Shown here: positions 34,878-45,151 of the stretch, one piece after another | Layout of the letters: each line of letters opens with the position of its first letter | Position numbering within the stretch: the first letter of the stretch is position 1 | Assembly (NCBI RefSeq): GCF_947387555.1 | Contig: NZ_CANDNZ010000015.1 | Location: forward strand, 88,889-152,888 | Length of the DNA stretch: 64,000 bases | Direction: 5' to 3' | DNA from: Thalassomonas sp. RHCl1 | GTDB taxonomy: Bacteria > Pseudomonadota > Gammaproteobacteria > Enterobacterales > Alteromonadaceae | The notes under the pieces: model-generated | The model's input: only the letters and a program-made list of their open reading frames with translations | The model's database searches: none | Told to the model about the DNA's origin: nothing | Position numbers and translations under genes: made by a program

Positions 34878-36782
34878 TTATTTCAGGTTAAAAGAAAAAA
34901 TCTTGCTCATCTGGCTCGGCACCGCTTTGCCATCTTGCTGTGCCGGGGTAAAACGCCATTTTGCCATGGCATTGCGAATGTTGCGTTTGAAATAATTCGC
35001 CTTGCCGTTTTGCGCAAACACCAGATCCCTCACCTTACCGTCAACACCTATGGTAAAGCGTACCCTGACTTCTAACTCCAGGCCTTTGCGTTTGGCGGTG
35101 GTTGGATATTTAGGCTCAACCGAGCTGATTAAGCGGGCGTTGACTTTATCTGCGCTGAAGTTGTTTTTTTCCTTGTTTGCCTGGGGGGCTTCTGCGGCAG
35201 GTCTTTCCTGAGAAAGGTCCCGCGCCAGTGCCGCCACCTGATTGGCATAAGGATTATTGACCGGAGAAAATTTATTGCTGGAATCGGTTCTGATAAAAGC
35301 ACGCTCTGAATTGCTGGTGCTCTGAGCCTCGCTGTTATTGAAGGCTAAGGGCTGAGTTTGCTGACGGGCAAATTCCTGTTTTTCGTCCAGGTGCAGCTGG
35401 GCCAGGGCGGGCTCCTGTGCTTTTGGCAAACTTGTTTTGGCCGCCGCAGACTGGGTTTGCACCGGCGTTTGTTGCACAGCTGGCTGGGGTAAGCTCTTCG
35501 GGGCTACAACCGGCGTACTTGTTTTCTTCGCGGTAACATTTTCGGTTACCGGTTGAGCATTTTCCTGACTGGTGCTTTGAACACTTGCCTGCGCTTTTTC
35601 CTGCGCCGTTATACCGGGTAAAGGCGCCTGAATAGCCAATAATTCACGGGCGATAGAGGTGTTTTCGTGCTCAGCAAGGTAATCGCTTGATTTGGCATCA
35701 AAAAAGCTATTACTTTTGCTTTGGGAAAAAGGCAGTTTCCCTTGGGCCAGCTGTTGTAACGGTCCGGGCAGGGTCAGCACCGAAGTCAGTAAAAATATGG
35801 CCAGCAACACGGTAAAGGGGGCGAGCCATTTGGCATGGTCGCTATCATTAGCGGCGCAATGGTGGTTAACCAGGCGAACAACCCTTTGTTTTAAGTCACC
35901 GCCGGAAGCGGCCATCGCCATCACAGGAATGGTATTGTGTCTGTGCTTGGCACAAATCTCTGCGGTATCCGCCAGGGTATGGGCATAGGCGATATGATCC
36001 CCGCACAGGGCGACGGCAATATCATCACTGCAATATTCCCGCTCAATGCGCATCTTTTTGGCAATCCACAGCACGGCAGGGTGGAAAAAAAGTAAGATTT
36101 CCACCAGGGTCTGCAGAAAATTGACCAAATAATCATGGCGGCGAATATGGGCCAGTTCATGCAGTATCAGCATATCCAGCTGGGCGCTGCTCAGGCCGGT
36201 GACCATACTGGCGGGCAGTAACACTACGGGTTTGAGCCAGCCTATGGCCATAGGCACTTCGGCTTTTAAGGAGATCAATAAACGGGGCAGGCGTTTTAGC
36301 TGGACCCGCTGAGCCAGTAAGGCAAATCTTGCTGCCAGTTCGGCATCCGGCTGCCGGCTTGCCTGCTTAGGCAAGTGGTTAACGCTATAGACCTGCATCA
36401 GTAATTTCACTGCCAGGAAAATCACTATGCTTAACCAGGCAAAGGAAACGTAAGGCAGGTTTTCCACCAGATCGTTTGACCACCAATAACCGGTGATTTG
36501 CTGCTGGGTGTTAAGGGGTTTTTCCTCCGCCAATAACTGGCCAAAATGAGCCAGTTGGATGTTATCCGGCTGGTAGATCAGGCAAAAGGTGATCACCGGC
36601 AACAGCAGGCATAACAGCATGGCAAAAGCGCTAAAAGCGTAACGCAGCTGGGGATTTTTATCGGGAATAATAAATAGCGCAGATTTTAACAGCAATGCAA
36701 CCAGCAGCCCTTGCCATAAGAAATGGATAAGGCTAAGTCCCAGGCTATAAAAAAATGGACTGCTTAATAACTGCTCCGTCAT
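34878..36782 (-). CDS. BlaR1-type M56 metallopeptidase with C-terminal TonB domain
   Basis: 634 aa. Three N-terminal membrane helices, then a zinc peptidase domain with LHELAHIRRHDYL near 212 (H-E-x-x-H plus the distal acid in EREYCSDDIAV near 250), a fourth helix (about 320-340), a long Gln/Ala/Ser-rich periplasmic linker (about 380-540) and a C-terminal TonB-like domain (SSVEPKYPTTAKRKG, RVRFTIGVDGKVRD, AMAKWRFTPAQQDGK). The protein lacks the penicillin-binding sensor of BlaR1. M56-TonB fusions beside BlaI-type repressors are widespread in gammaproteobacteria, with unclear signals. The ATG at 36782 follows GGGA and is preferred over the TTG at 36794. It lies 33 bp after the repressor gene. 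Confidence 0.88.
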   Translation of the reverse strand: MTEQLLSSPFFYSLGLSLIHFLWQGLLVALLLKSALFIIPDKNPQLRYAFSAFAMLLCLLLPVITFCLIYQPDNIQLAHFGQLLAEEKPLNTQQQITGYWWSNDLVENLPYVSFAWLSIVIFLAVKLLMQVYSVNHLPKQASRQPDAELAARFALLAQRVQLKRLPRLLISLKAEVPMAIGWLKPVVLLPASMVTGLSSAQLDMLILHELAHIRRHDYLVNFLQTLVEILLFFHPAVLWIAKKMRIEREYCSDDIAVALCGDHIAYAHTLADTAEICAKHRHNTIPVMAMAASGGDLKQRVVRLVNHHCAANDSDHAKWLAPFTVLLAIFLLTSVLTLPGPLQQLAQGKLPFSQSKSNSFFDAKSSDYLAEHENTSIARELLAIQAPLPGITAQEKAQASVQSTSQENAQPVTENVTAKKTSTPVVAPKSLPQPAVQQTPVQTQSAAAKTSLPKAQEPALAQLHLDEKQEFARQQTQPLAFNNSEAQSTSNSERAFIRTDSSNKFSPVNNPYANQVAALARDLSQERPAAEAPQANKEKNNFSADKVNARLISSVEPKYPTTAKRKGLELEVRVRFTIGVDGKVRDLVFAQNGKANYFKRNIRNAMAKWRFTPAQQDGKAVPSQMSKIFSFNLK

Positions 36783-36815
36783 TATATTTCCCAATTTTCT
36801 CCCGTGTTGGTGTGT

Positions 36816-37196
36816 TTATTTTTCTAATTCGCTTAACAGCTGACGAATATCTTCGATTTCTTCATTACTGGTGGAGTCGTCTATGGCACGCATCACCAGT
36901 TTAGAGGTCGAACCGCCAAAGGCTTTCATGATCAAATCTTTTAATAATGAAGACTGGGTATGGGTTTCGCTGTTAGCGGCCGCATACACATGTGCCCGGT
37001 TACTTTCGTCACGGATCACCAGGGATTTCTCATGCATAATTTGCAATATCTTCAAAACCGTAGTGTACCCTGTTTTTTGGGTTTCGCTAAGCGCTTCGTG
37101 TATTTGTCTTACCGTCGCCGGGCCTGTTTGCCAGAGAATATTGAGTAAGTTCAACTCCGCCTCGGTTGGCTTAAATGTCGACTTGTCCCGAGCCAT
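36816..37196 (-). CDS. BlaI/MecI/CopY family transcriptional repressor
   Basis: 126 aa from the ATG at 37196, where AAGGA lies eight bases upstream; the longer reading frame would cover the operator. Winged-helix DNA-binding domain: FKPTEAELNLLNILWQTGPATVRQIHEAL with KTGYTTVLKILQIMHEKSLV (recognition helix and wing), followed by the helical dimerisation part. In the Bla/Mec systems the M56 partner triggers cleavage or inactivation of the repressor. The same pairing is seen here, so the two genes form a signal-transducing unit. A 6-6-6 dyad lies 44 bp upstream. Confidence 0.92.
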   Translation of the reverse strand: MARDKSTFKPTEAELNLLNILWQTGPATVRQIHEALSETQKTGYTTVLKILQIMHEKSLVIRDESNRAHVYAAANSETHTQSSLLKDLIMKAFGGSTSKLVMRAIDDSTSNEEIEDIRQLLSELEK

Positions 37197-37239
37197 TGCA
37201 ATTTCCTTAATGTGATTAATGGGGGTATTTTCTACCGTA

Positions 37240-37257
37240 ATACGAACCCAATCGTAT
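37240..37257. promoter_or_regulatory. Putative operator dyad upstream of the BlaI-type gene
   Basis: Perfect inverted repeat ATACGA-ACCCAA-TCGTAT, 44 bp upstream of the repressor start. BlaI-family repressors bind short dyads and usually control their own operon. The half-site differs from the Staphylococcus TACA/TGTA motif. Confidence 0.55.
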
Positions 37258-37344
37258 CTTCTGCAGAATAAATGAGCAACCATAAATCACATTTTTTTCT
37301 CATTTTTGCCGGAAAGTATGGACTGAATATAGCTTGCCTTATAA

Positions 37345-38082
37345 TTAAGTAATTGAACTTTCGATTGTTTTTAAATAATCCCTACTTTTGCCAGGGGCAT
37401 TGCTAAAAATCACATCCACCCCCAGGGCATAGCAGCGGCGAATATCCTGCTGCCGATCTACGGTATAGACGCCTAAAGTTAAGCCCCGCTTATGGCTGTC
37501 TTTGACCAGGGCTGCGTTTAAACAGTCGATGGAGACATTGAGCTGGCAAACATTGAGGGGCCGGGTAAATTCGCTATAGGTTAACGGACAGCTGGCGATC
37601 AATGCCGCGGTTTTTACTTTTGGACATGCTTGTTTGATAGCCGGCAGCAAATGATGGTTAAAGGAAGAAATAATAAACTGTGACCAGGCATAGTTTTGTC
37701 CGGCCACCGCCCGGTCAAGTTGCTGCTTGAGCAAGCGGCTAATGGCTGTTAGCCGTTCGGGTTCTGTTCCGGCATCTTTGAGTTCAATATTGACGGCGCA
37801 GCGGCCGTCGATTTGCGTTAAAGCCTGTGCCAGGGTAGGAATTTTTTGCTGGCTGCCAAGGTCGAGCCGGGCTAATTCCCCCAGCCCCAGCTCATCATAT
37901 GCTCCCTGGCCGTCAGTGGTAACATCCAGGTAATTATCGTGCAGGATAATAAATTCGCCGTCAGGGTGGTACTGCACATCCAGCTCTATACCGTCGGCTC
38001 CCTGGATAATTGCCTGTTCAAAGGCAAGCAGGGTATTTTCCGGAAAAGCGGCGCTGGCGCCGCGGTGTGCAAATATTTCCAT
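37345..38082 (-). CDS. Glycerophosphodiester phosphodiesterase (cytoplasmic, UgpQ-like)
   Basis: 245 aa TIM-barrel enzyme without a signal peptide. AHRGASAAFPENTLLAF near 5-21, GADGIELDVQ near 34 (catalytic E and D) and ILHD near 47 (second catalytic His) are the GDPD signature; later segments are VNIELKD and GLTLGVYTVD. It hydrolyses glycerophosphodiesters from phospholipid turnover to glycerol-3-phosphate and an alcohol. It lies between the BlaI operon and psd on the same strand, with 50 bp to psd. Confidence 0.93.
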   Translation of the reverse strand: MEIFAHRGASAAFPENTLLAFEQAIIQGADGIELDVQYHPDGEFIILHDNYLDVTTDGQGAYDELGLGELARLDLGSQQKIPTLAQALTQIDGRCAVNIELKDAGTEPERLTAISRLLKQQLDRAVAGQNYAWSQFIISSFNHHLLPAIKQACPKVKTAALIASCPLTYSEFTRPLNVCQLNVSIDCLNAALVKDSHKRGLTLGVYTVDRQQDIRRCYALGVDVIFSNAPGKSRDYLKTIESSIT

Positions 38083-38133
38083 ATGATACCTCTTGATTGT
38101 CCGTTGATTGCCTGGTTTTGCCTGGTTATGGCA

Positions 38134-39003
38134 TTACCTGGCGCCGTTGAGATCGGCGTAATGTTCACCCAAGCGGGTGACCGTACCCGGACCGGCGCTT
38201 TCATTAAAGCTTACCATTTCGGGGGCGAAGGTGCTGATCACGGTGGAGCCGAGTTTAAAGCGTCCCATTTCATCGCCTTTTTCAAAATGGATGGCGTCAA
38301 CGCCGGTTGCCGGGTAGTGCCAGCGGAAAATGTCCTTGCCCGCCGGCGGGGTGACGGTTCCGGCCCAGACGGTTTCTATGCTCGCCACTATGGTTGCGCC
38401 GACCAGTACCATGGCCATAGGGCCTTGCTCTGTATCGAAAATGGCGACTACCCGTTCATTTCGCGAGAACAGGTTGGGGACATTATTCGCCGTTAACGGA
38501 TTGACGGAAAATAATTCACCGGGAATATAGATCATTTCCCGTAAGGTGGCCGCCATCGGCATATGAATGCGGTGGTAATCTTTCGGCGCCAGGTAGATAC
38601 AGGAAAATTTTCCACCCTGAAAAGGAGCCGACGTATTTTCGTCGCCGCCGAGCAAGCTGGTTAAGCTGTAGTTAAAACCTTTTGCCTGGATTAGCTGGCC
38701 GTCGGTAATATCCCCTTGCTGGCTGATGGCGCCGTCCACCGGGTAGCATAAGGTACTTGCATCGCTATCTATGGTACGGGCGCCCGGTTCGAGCTCCCGG
38801 GTGAAAAAGTCATTAAAGGTTTTAAAGTCTCCGGCATTTTTCAGCTTGGCCTCTCCCATGTTGATGCCATAGGCTTTAATAAACATGGAAATGGCCCGGG
38901 TGGTGAACCAGCCCGCTTCGGCAGCGGCAAACTTACCCACCAGGCGGGAAAGGGCATGTTTGGGCATGATATATTGCAAAGTAATTTTTAACTTGTCTAA
39001 CAA
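38134..39003 (-). CDS. psd: Phosphatidylserine decarboxylase proenzyme
   Basis: 289 aa. The self-cleavage motif LGST near residue 251 gives the pyruvoyl alpha chain. YHRIHMP near 165 and [16 protein letters not shown] near 205 are the conserved catalytic regions, and [16 protein letters not shown] marks the N-terminus of the bacterial family. It makes phosphatidylethanolamine at the inner membrane. The start appears to be TTG at 39003, matching the E. coli protein start. It follows rsgA on the minus strand, as in E. coli. Confidence 0.95.
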   Translation of the reverse strand: MLDKLKITLQYIMPKHALSRLVGKFAAAEAGWFTTRAISMFIKAYGINMGEAKLKNAGDFKTFNDFFTRELEPGARTIDSDASTLCYPVDGAISQQGDITDGQLIQAKGFNYSLTSLLGGDENTSAPFQGGKFSCIYLAPKDYHRIHMPMAATLREMIYIPGELFSVNPLTANNVPNLFSRNERVVAIFDTEQGPMAMVLVGATIVASIETVWAGTVTPPAGKDIFRWHYPATGVDAIHFEKGDEMGRFKLGSTVISTFAPEMVSFNESAGPGTVTRLGEHYADLNGAR

Positions 39004-39033
39004 AACAAAATATTCCTTAAATTAACAAAACGG

Positions 39034-40071
39034 TTAGTCATTAAAGCGGGAGGTGAGTTTGTTCTCACTGATACTCGCTAAAATGCGCTGAAAACTGGTG
39101 AAGCGGTCCGGATGGATTTTTTTCTGCTCTGCCGCCGCTATCAGGGCGCAGCCGGGATCTTTAATGTGTTTGCAATCCCTGAATTTGCAGCCGCCGAGAA
39201 ATTCGCTAAATTCGATAAAGCCGTGGCAGACCTCTTCCGGGGTTAAATGCCATAAGCCAAATTCCCGGATCCCGGGGGAGTCGATCAAATCGCCGCCATG
39301 ATCAAAGTGAAATAAGCGGGCAACCGTGGTGGTATGTTGTCCCAGCCCGGAATTTTCCGAGACTTCCTGGGTGATCAATTCCAGACCCGGCATCAGGCTG
39401 TTGGTCAGGGTGGATTTACCAACCCCCGACTGGCCGACAAAAATACTGGTGTGATCTTTGAGCTGCTCTTTCAGTTCGCTGATGCCCTGTGCGGTTTTAT
39501 TGCTGGCATACATTACCTGATAGCCGATATCCCGGTATATTTGCAGTTGGGCTTCGATGGCTGCCTGGTTGTTATTATCGAGCAAGTCGACTTTATTAAG
39601 CACTATCACCGGGGTGATACCGGTTTGCTCTGCCGCCACCAGGTAACGGTCGATAATATCGCCGTTAAAGGCGGGCAATACCGAAGACACGATCAATATC
39701 TGGCTGATATTGGCGGCTATCGGTTTGACGCCGTCATACACATCGGGGCGGGATAATACCGAACTCCTGTCATGCACGGCTTCAATGACGCCGGCAATGC
39801 TGTGCTCGGTTTCTTTGCCCTGGCGCCATAAGACTTTATCGCCGCATACCAGGGATTTTATCGAGCGGCGTAAATTACAGCGGTAGCTGAGGCCGTCTTC
39901 CCCTTCGACATCGGCATGCTGGCCAAAACGGCTGATAACGACGCCATGCTGGGCTTCGCCTAGTTCATCGTCCTGCCATTGGTGTTTATCGGCTTTGTTG
40001 CGTATTTTTTTTTCTTGGTTCGCCTTGATGCGCCGCGCCTGACCTTTGGTCAGTTTTGCTCTCTTAGCCAC
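39034..40071 (-). CDS. rsgA: Ribosome small subunit-dependent GTPase A
   Basis: 345 aa. An N-terminal OB-fold (about 40-110) is followed by a circularly permuted GTPase: G4 NKVD near 160 comes before G1 GQSGVGKST near 215, with G3 DSPG near 265. The zinc-binding tail reads CHGFIEF...CKFRDCKHIKDPGC (about 285-315). It helps 30S subunit maturation. Starts at GTG 40071. Divergent from orn, with 300 bp between. Confidence 0.96.
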   Translation of the reverse strand: MAKRAKLTKGQARRIKANQEKKIRNKADKHQWQDDELGEAQHGVVISRFGQHADVEGEDGLSYRCNLRRSIKSLVCGDKVLWRQGKETEHSIAGVIEAVHDRSSVLSRPDVYDGVKPIAANISQILIVSSVLPAFNGDIIDRYLVAAEQTGITPVIVLNKVDLLDNNNQAAIEAQLQIYRDIGYQVMYASNKTAQGISELKEQLKDHTSIFVGQSGVGKSTLTNSLMPGLELITQEVSENSGLGQHTTTVARLFHFDHGGDLIDSPGIREFGLWHLTPEEVCHGFIEFSEFLGGCKFRDCKHIKDPGCALIAAAEQKKIHPDRFTSFQRILASISENKLTSRFND

Positions 40072-40372
40072 GAAATTTTGTCATCTTTATCTGATTCACC
40101 TAGCGTTTTATTGCCGCTTTACCTGGTGTGGCAGCGGAAAAAATATCTTAAATCCGGTTGTTTGTTAGCTATTATACCCAAATAACACCAAGATGCAGTT
40201 ATCCGCGGCAATTTAAAATGCTTTGGGCAAGGTATTGATTCGGTATATACTTAATTATTGATATTTTTTCTAATACCAATCACGTTTACTGCTTAGGATC
40301 GTATTTTTATTTAAGTGCCTGCCAAAGTGGTGTTGTGTTGTTAGGCATTAATCGGTTTTTTAAGGGAAATTT
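40072..40372. other. Intergenic region between divergent rsgA and orn
   Basis: About 300 bp, AT-rich, no gene. It must carry the promoters of rsgA and orn. I recognise no repeat, hairpin or operator that I would call with confidence. Confidence 0.4.
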
Positions 40373-40918
40373 ATGGCGTTGTGTGATACCAATTTAATCT
40401 GGCTGGATCTGGAAATGACGGGTCTGGAACCGGAAACGGATGTTATTCTGGAAATGGCGACAATAGTCACCGACAGTCAGTTAAATATTTTGGCGGAAGG
40501 ACCCGTTTTTGCCATTGCGCAGCCGCAAGATGTCCTGGATAACATGAGTCCCTGGTGTGTCGAACATCACGGCCGCTCCGGTTTAACCCAAAGATGTCTG
40601 GAAAGCGAGACCAGCTTGCAACAGGCGATGACGGCAAGCCTGGCGTTTATCGAAAAATATGTGCCGAAAGGGGTTTCTCCCATGTGCGGTAACAGCATAG
40701 GCCAGGATCGGCGTTTTATTAATAAATATATGCCGGAATTTGAAGATTATTTTCATTACCGTAATCTTGATGTCAGTACCATCAAAGAGCTGGCGCGCCG
40801 CTGGAATCCCGATGTATTGGCCAAGGTTAAAAAACAAGGCACGCATTTAGCCCTGGATGATATCCGCGAATCCATTGCCGAATTAAAAGTCTACCAGCAG
40901 CACTTTTTCAAACTGTAA
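40373..40918 (+). CDS. orn: Oligoribonuclease
   Basis: 181 aa DEDDh exonuclease. [14 protein letters not shown] at 10-23 holds the first two acids, the third is in [15 protein letters not shown] near 110, and [14 protein letters not shown] near 158 gives His and Asp. It degrades di- to penta-nucleotides left from RNA decay, and is essential in many species. It is divergent from rsgA as in E. coli, but its downstream neighbour queG is here displaced by 8 kb of other genes. Confidence 0.97.
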   Translation: MALCDTNLIWLDLEMTGLEPETDVILEMATIVTDSQLNILAEGPVFAIAQPQDVLDNMSPWCVEHHGRSGLTQRCLESETSLQQAMTASLAFIEKYVPKGVSPMCGNSIGQDRRFINKYMPEFEDYFHYRNLDVSTIKELARRWNPDVLAKVKKQGTHLALDDIRESIAELKVYQQHFFKL

Positions 40919-40941
40919 TTGCCTGTTGTATCGCTGGCCTG

Positions 40942-41203
40942 CTCAGGCCAGCTTATCTGCCAGGAAACCCGGCAGTAGCCGGGTATCTTCTAGGAAAGAG
41001 CGGGATAAATGCCGGTTATCCGGATACAGGACCCAGATCATTTCTTTGTGTTGTTGAAACCTGCCCAATATCCTCAGGCCAGCTTATCCGCCAGGAAATC
41101 CAGCTGTAGTCGGGTATCTTCTAGGAAAGAGCGGGATAAATGCCGGTTATCCGGATACAGGACCCAGATCATTTCTTTGTATTGTTGAAACCTGCCCAAT
41201 ATC
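40942..41203 (-). repeat. Two tandem 131-bp copies of a LysR-regulator 3' end
   Basis: Two units (40942-41072 and 41073-41203) of exactly 131 bp are nearly identical to each other and clearly related to the first 130 bp of the adjacent lysR reading frame, that is its 3' end. On the minus strand each codes for a LysR-like tail including QQ-x-KEMIWVLYPDNRHLS and ending FLADKLA plus stop, where the intact gene has EEIIWGVYPGNRHLS and FLADKLA. The middle part differs (RSFLEDTRL against PKIRLLL), so the repeats come from a diverged LysR copy and not from simple slippage of this gene. Not coding for a complete protein. Confidence 0.85.
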
Positions 41204-41204
41204 C

Positions 41205-42074
41205 TCAGGCCAGCTTATCTGCAAGGAAATCCAGCAGTAGCCTGATTTTCGGAGATAAATGCCGGTTACCCGGATATACGCCCCAGATAATTTCTTCCTG
41301 TTGCTGAAACTTGTCCAATACCGTGACCAGTTGTCCTGTTTCCAGGTGCTGCTGGAGGTAATAATGGGGCAGTTTTACCAGACCTATGCCTTTTAATGCC
41401 GCATCCACCAGGGCGGTACCGCTGTTGTAACGGATATTGCCTTTCACCCGGATATTTTTCTCTGCCCCGTTATGGCAAAAACACCAGTGATCTAACGTGC
41501 CCAATAAACAATTGTGGCCGCTGAGATCTGTCAGCGAGCCGGGAGTACCGTGTTGCTTAAGGTAGGCGGGGGAGGCACAGACATAATTGTTGCGCCGGGT
41601 TAATTTTTTCGCCATCAGGCTGGAGTTCTCCAGCTTGCCTATCCTGATGGCGAGATCATAACCCTGTTCAACCAAATCCAGGTTCTGGTTGGTGAGAAAG
41701 GCACTGACGCTGATATCCGGGTAGTCCTGAATAAAATCATTGATCAGGGGTAATACCTGCTGTTCGCCATAGGTGACCGGCGCGGTTAATTTTATATTGC
41801 CGCGGGGGGTGTGTTGCAGGTTGGTGATACCGCGCTCGGCGGCTTCGAGATCATCGAGCACCGAGCGACATTGCCGGTAAAAAACTTCACCCTCCTGGGT
41901 CAGGGAGACTTTACGCGTGGTGCGGTAAAAGAGTTTAATGCTGAGCCTGGCCTCTAAGGCGCTGATTTGCCGGCTGACCTGGGCGGTGGAAAGGGTTAAC
42001 CGTTTTGCGGCCCCGGTGAAGCTTTCACTTTCTGCCACCGCGACAAATTCACTGATCCCCTGCCATTGCACCAT
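41205..42074 (-). CDS. LysR-family transcriptional regulator, divergent from frmA
   Basis: 289 aa. N-terminal helix-turn-helix (GAAKRLTLSTAQVSRQISALEARLSIKLFYRTTRKVSLT, split over residues 20-60) and a C-terminal periplasmic-binding-protein-like effector domain (INDFIQDYPDISVSAF near 110). LysR regulators commonly control a divergent neighbour, and frmA starts 198 bp away, so regulation of formaldehyde detoxification is a reasonable guess. The 3' end of the gene is followed directly by two further copies of a LysR 3' end. Confidence 0.92.
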   Translation of the reverse strand: MVQWQGISEFVAVAESESFTGAAKRLTLSTAQVSRQISALEARLSIKLFYRTTRKVSLTQEGEVFYRQCRSVLDDLEAAERGITNLQHTPRGNIKLTAPVTYGEQQVLPLINDFIQDYPDISVSAFLTNQNLDLVEQGYDLAIRIGKLENSSLMAKKLTRRNNYVCASPAYLKQHGTPGSLTDLSGHNCLLGTLDHWCFCHNGAEKNIRVKGNIRYNSGTALVDAALKGIGLVKLPHYYLQQHLETGQLVTVLDKFQQQEEIIWGVYPGNRHLSPKIRLLLDFLADKLA

Positions 42075-42157
42075 TATTACTGTCTTGTAAAAGTGTATTG
42101 TTAATTAACTATATTATCATTTATTTAGAAATAATTATAATAGGCTAATATCAAGCT

Positions 42158-42172
42158 ACGATAGATAATCGT
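42158..42172. promoter_or_regulatory. Palindrome in the lysR-frmA divergent region
   Basis: ACGAT-AGATA-ATCGT, a perfect 5-5-5 inverted repeat near the middle of the divergent 198-bp region. Its size fits the short dyads bound by LysR-type regulators. Direct evidence for binding is lacking. Confidence 0.45.
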
Positions 42173-42254
42173 TTTTGGTGGTCAGCAGCTTTGTCTGCGC
42201 CATTAACGTGATCTTTTATTTCAGTGAAACAGCTAAGTAAAAAGCCAAGTTTAA

Positions 42255-43397
<1,143 letters not shown>

Positions 43398-43423
43398 GCT
43401 GCCATTTCAGGCCAAAATGCTCA

Positions 43424-43450
43424 GGCACCCGAAACAGGTTTCGGGTGCCC
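43424..43450 (+). terminator. Hairpin between frmA and fghA
   Basis: Perfect 11-bp stem GGCACCCGAAA / TTTCGGGTGCC with a 4-base loop, 27 bp after frmA. Only a short pyrimidine tail follows, so it may attenuate rather than stop read-through to fghA. Confidence 0.6.
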
Positions 43451-43477
43451 TTAACCATAATTAACTGAATATTACTT

Positions 43478-44332
43478 ATGACAATCACTCAAGTTTCAGA
43501 AAACAAGGTGTTTGGTGGCAGACATGTGCAATATCGGCATCAGGCAAACAGCCTGGCTTGCGATATGCGTTTTGCCATTTTTTTACCTCCCCAGGCCAGC
43601 GAAAATCACAAAGTCCCGGTGCTTTATTGGTTATCCGGGCTGACCTGCACCGATGAAAATTTTATGCAAAAAGCCGGAGCCTTGCGTATCGCCGCCGAGC
43701 TGGGCATGGCGATAGTGGCACCGGATACCAGCCCCAGAGGGGAAGCTGTCCCCGACGATGCCGATAACAGTTATGACTTCGGCCATGGTGCCGGTTTTTA
43801 TGTCGATGCGACCCGGGAACCCTGGTCGGCGAATTATCAAATGTATAGCTATATCCGTGATGAACTGCCGGCGCTTATCGAGCAGCACTTCCCGGTGACA
43901 GAGCAGAAAGTGATCAGCGGCCATTCCATGGGCGGTCATGGCGCCCTGGTGCTGGCCTTACGTAATCCCGGCTTTTACCAATCGGTTACCGCTTTTAGCC
44001 CGATTTGTAACCCGAGTGCCTGCCCATGGGGAGAAAAAGCCCTGGGGAATTACCTGGGGGACGATAAAACCGCCTGGCAGCAATATGATGCCAGCATCCT
44101 GATGAGCAACCTTGAGCAAAAGCAGCAGATACCGGCTTTAGTGACGCAGGGAGGAGACGATGATTTTCTTGAGCAGCAGCTCAAACCCGATACCTTAGTG
44201 GCGGCGGCTAAGCACAGTGGTTATCCGCTCAGTTATGAACTGCAGGCGGGTTATGATCACAGTTATTATTTTATCAGCAGTTTTATCGAGCAGCACCTGA
44301 GGTTCCACGCCCGTCATCTGGGATTGGGGTAA
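43478..44332 (+). CDS. fghA: S-formylglutathione hydrolase
   Basis: 284 aa esterase-D type alpha/beta hydrolase. VLYWLSGLTCTDENFMQKAG near 48-67, nucleophile GHSMGGHGAL near 147 (G-x-S-x-G), Asp in TQGGDDDFLE near 227 and His in YDHSYYFI near 260 complete the triad. It releases formate and glutathione from S-formylglutathione, the second step after FrmA. The genes are 80 bp apart and in the same direction. Confidence 0.96.
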   Translation: MTITQVSENKVFGGRHVQYRHQANSLACDMRFAIFLPPQASENHKVPVLYWLSGLTCTDENFMQKAGALRIAAELGMAIVAPDTSPRGEAVPDDADNSYDFGHGAGFYVDATREPWSANYQMYSYIRDELPALIEQHFPVTEQKVISGHSMGGHGALVLALRNPGFYQSVTAFSPICNPSACPWGEKALGNYLGDDKTAWQQYDASILMSNLEQKQQIPALVTQGGDDDFLEQQLKPDTLVAAAKHSGYPLSYELQAGYDHSYYFISSFIEQHLRFHARHLGLG

Positions 44333-44458
44333 CTTTCAGACGTAAAGACCAGAAAAAATAGCGGCGATATTCCCGGCAAAACGGAGATTTTTCTTGCAGG
44401 TCAGACCAGTTTTGGTTAACAATGAATTTTTGTTTAACGACTAAATTGGGAAATTAAC

Positions 44459-44968
44459 ATGGCCAATCGTTTCAGCCGGTATGTCGCTGCCATTAACAAG
44501 ACACCTGCTTTTATGCGCTCTGCGCTGTTGACGAAATTATTTTGCTCTCAGGTAAAATATGCGAAAACCTCAGGGGTGAAGTTACTGAAGATCAGTCATC
44601 ATCAGACGGAACTGTTGCTGGAAAACAAGAAAAAAGTACAAAATCATATCGGTGGTATTCACGCGGTTGCTGCCGCGGTACTGGCGGAGTCTGCTACCGG
44701 CATAGTGTTTGGCATGAATGTGCCCGACAGCCGTTTACCCTTGTTAAAGTCGATGAATATTCGTTATCAGCGGCGCATGCAGGGTAACCTGCTGGCAAAA
44801 GCCAGGTTAACGGACGAGCAAATTGCCGATATCCAGCAGGCGGAGAAAGGCGATATTATTGTGCCGGTAACGATTACCGATGAGTCGGGCCAGCCGCCGA
44901 TCGAATGTGAAATGAACTGGGCCTGGGTCAACAAAAAGCCGAAAACTGAAGCTGTTGGCAAAAACTGA
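44459..44968 (+). CDS. DUF4442 hotdog-fold protein (thioesterase-like)
   Basis: 169 aa. The region KKKVQNHIGGIHAVAAAVLAESATGI near 60-85 carries the HNHIGGIH-like helix and acid of hotdog-fold thioesterases of the DUF4442/YiiD-like type. IPVTITDESGQPPIECEMNWAW near the end fits the same fold. It would act on acyl-CoA or acyl-ACP esters, although the substrate is unknown. It is 126 bp after fghA on the same strand. Confidence 0.82.
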   Translation: MANRFSRYVAAINKTPAFMRSALLTKLFCSQVKYAKTSGVKLLKISHHQTELLLENKKKVQNHIGGIHAVAAAVLAESATGIVFGMNVPDSRLPLLKSMNIRYQRRMQGNLLAKARLTDEQIADIQQAEKGDIIVPVTITDESGQPPIECEMNWAWVNKKPKTEAVGKN

Positions 44969-45151
44969 TCCCGAAAAGATGAAATAATCTCCATATCCGC
45001 TGCCGATTCATGCCCTGGCAGCGATAAGCATTGCTTCTTATGGCCAATTCCCTACACTAGAGAGTATAAAGATATAAACCCGCTCTTGTTGTAACCGTAG
45101 GGAATCATTCGGCTAACTCGCTCTTTGGCGCAGCTTGGCCGTCAACTATGT

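Noticed and set aside
40942..41203. CRISPR-like or intergenic palindromic repeats
   Set aside because: Units are 131 bp, directly adjacent, and clearly coding-derived LysR 3' ends.
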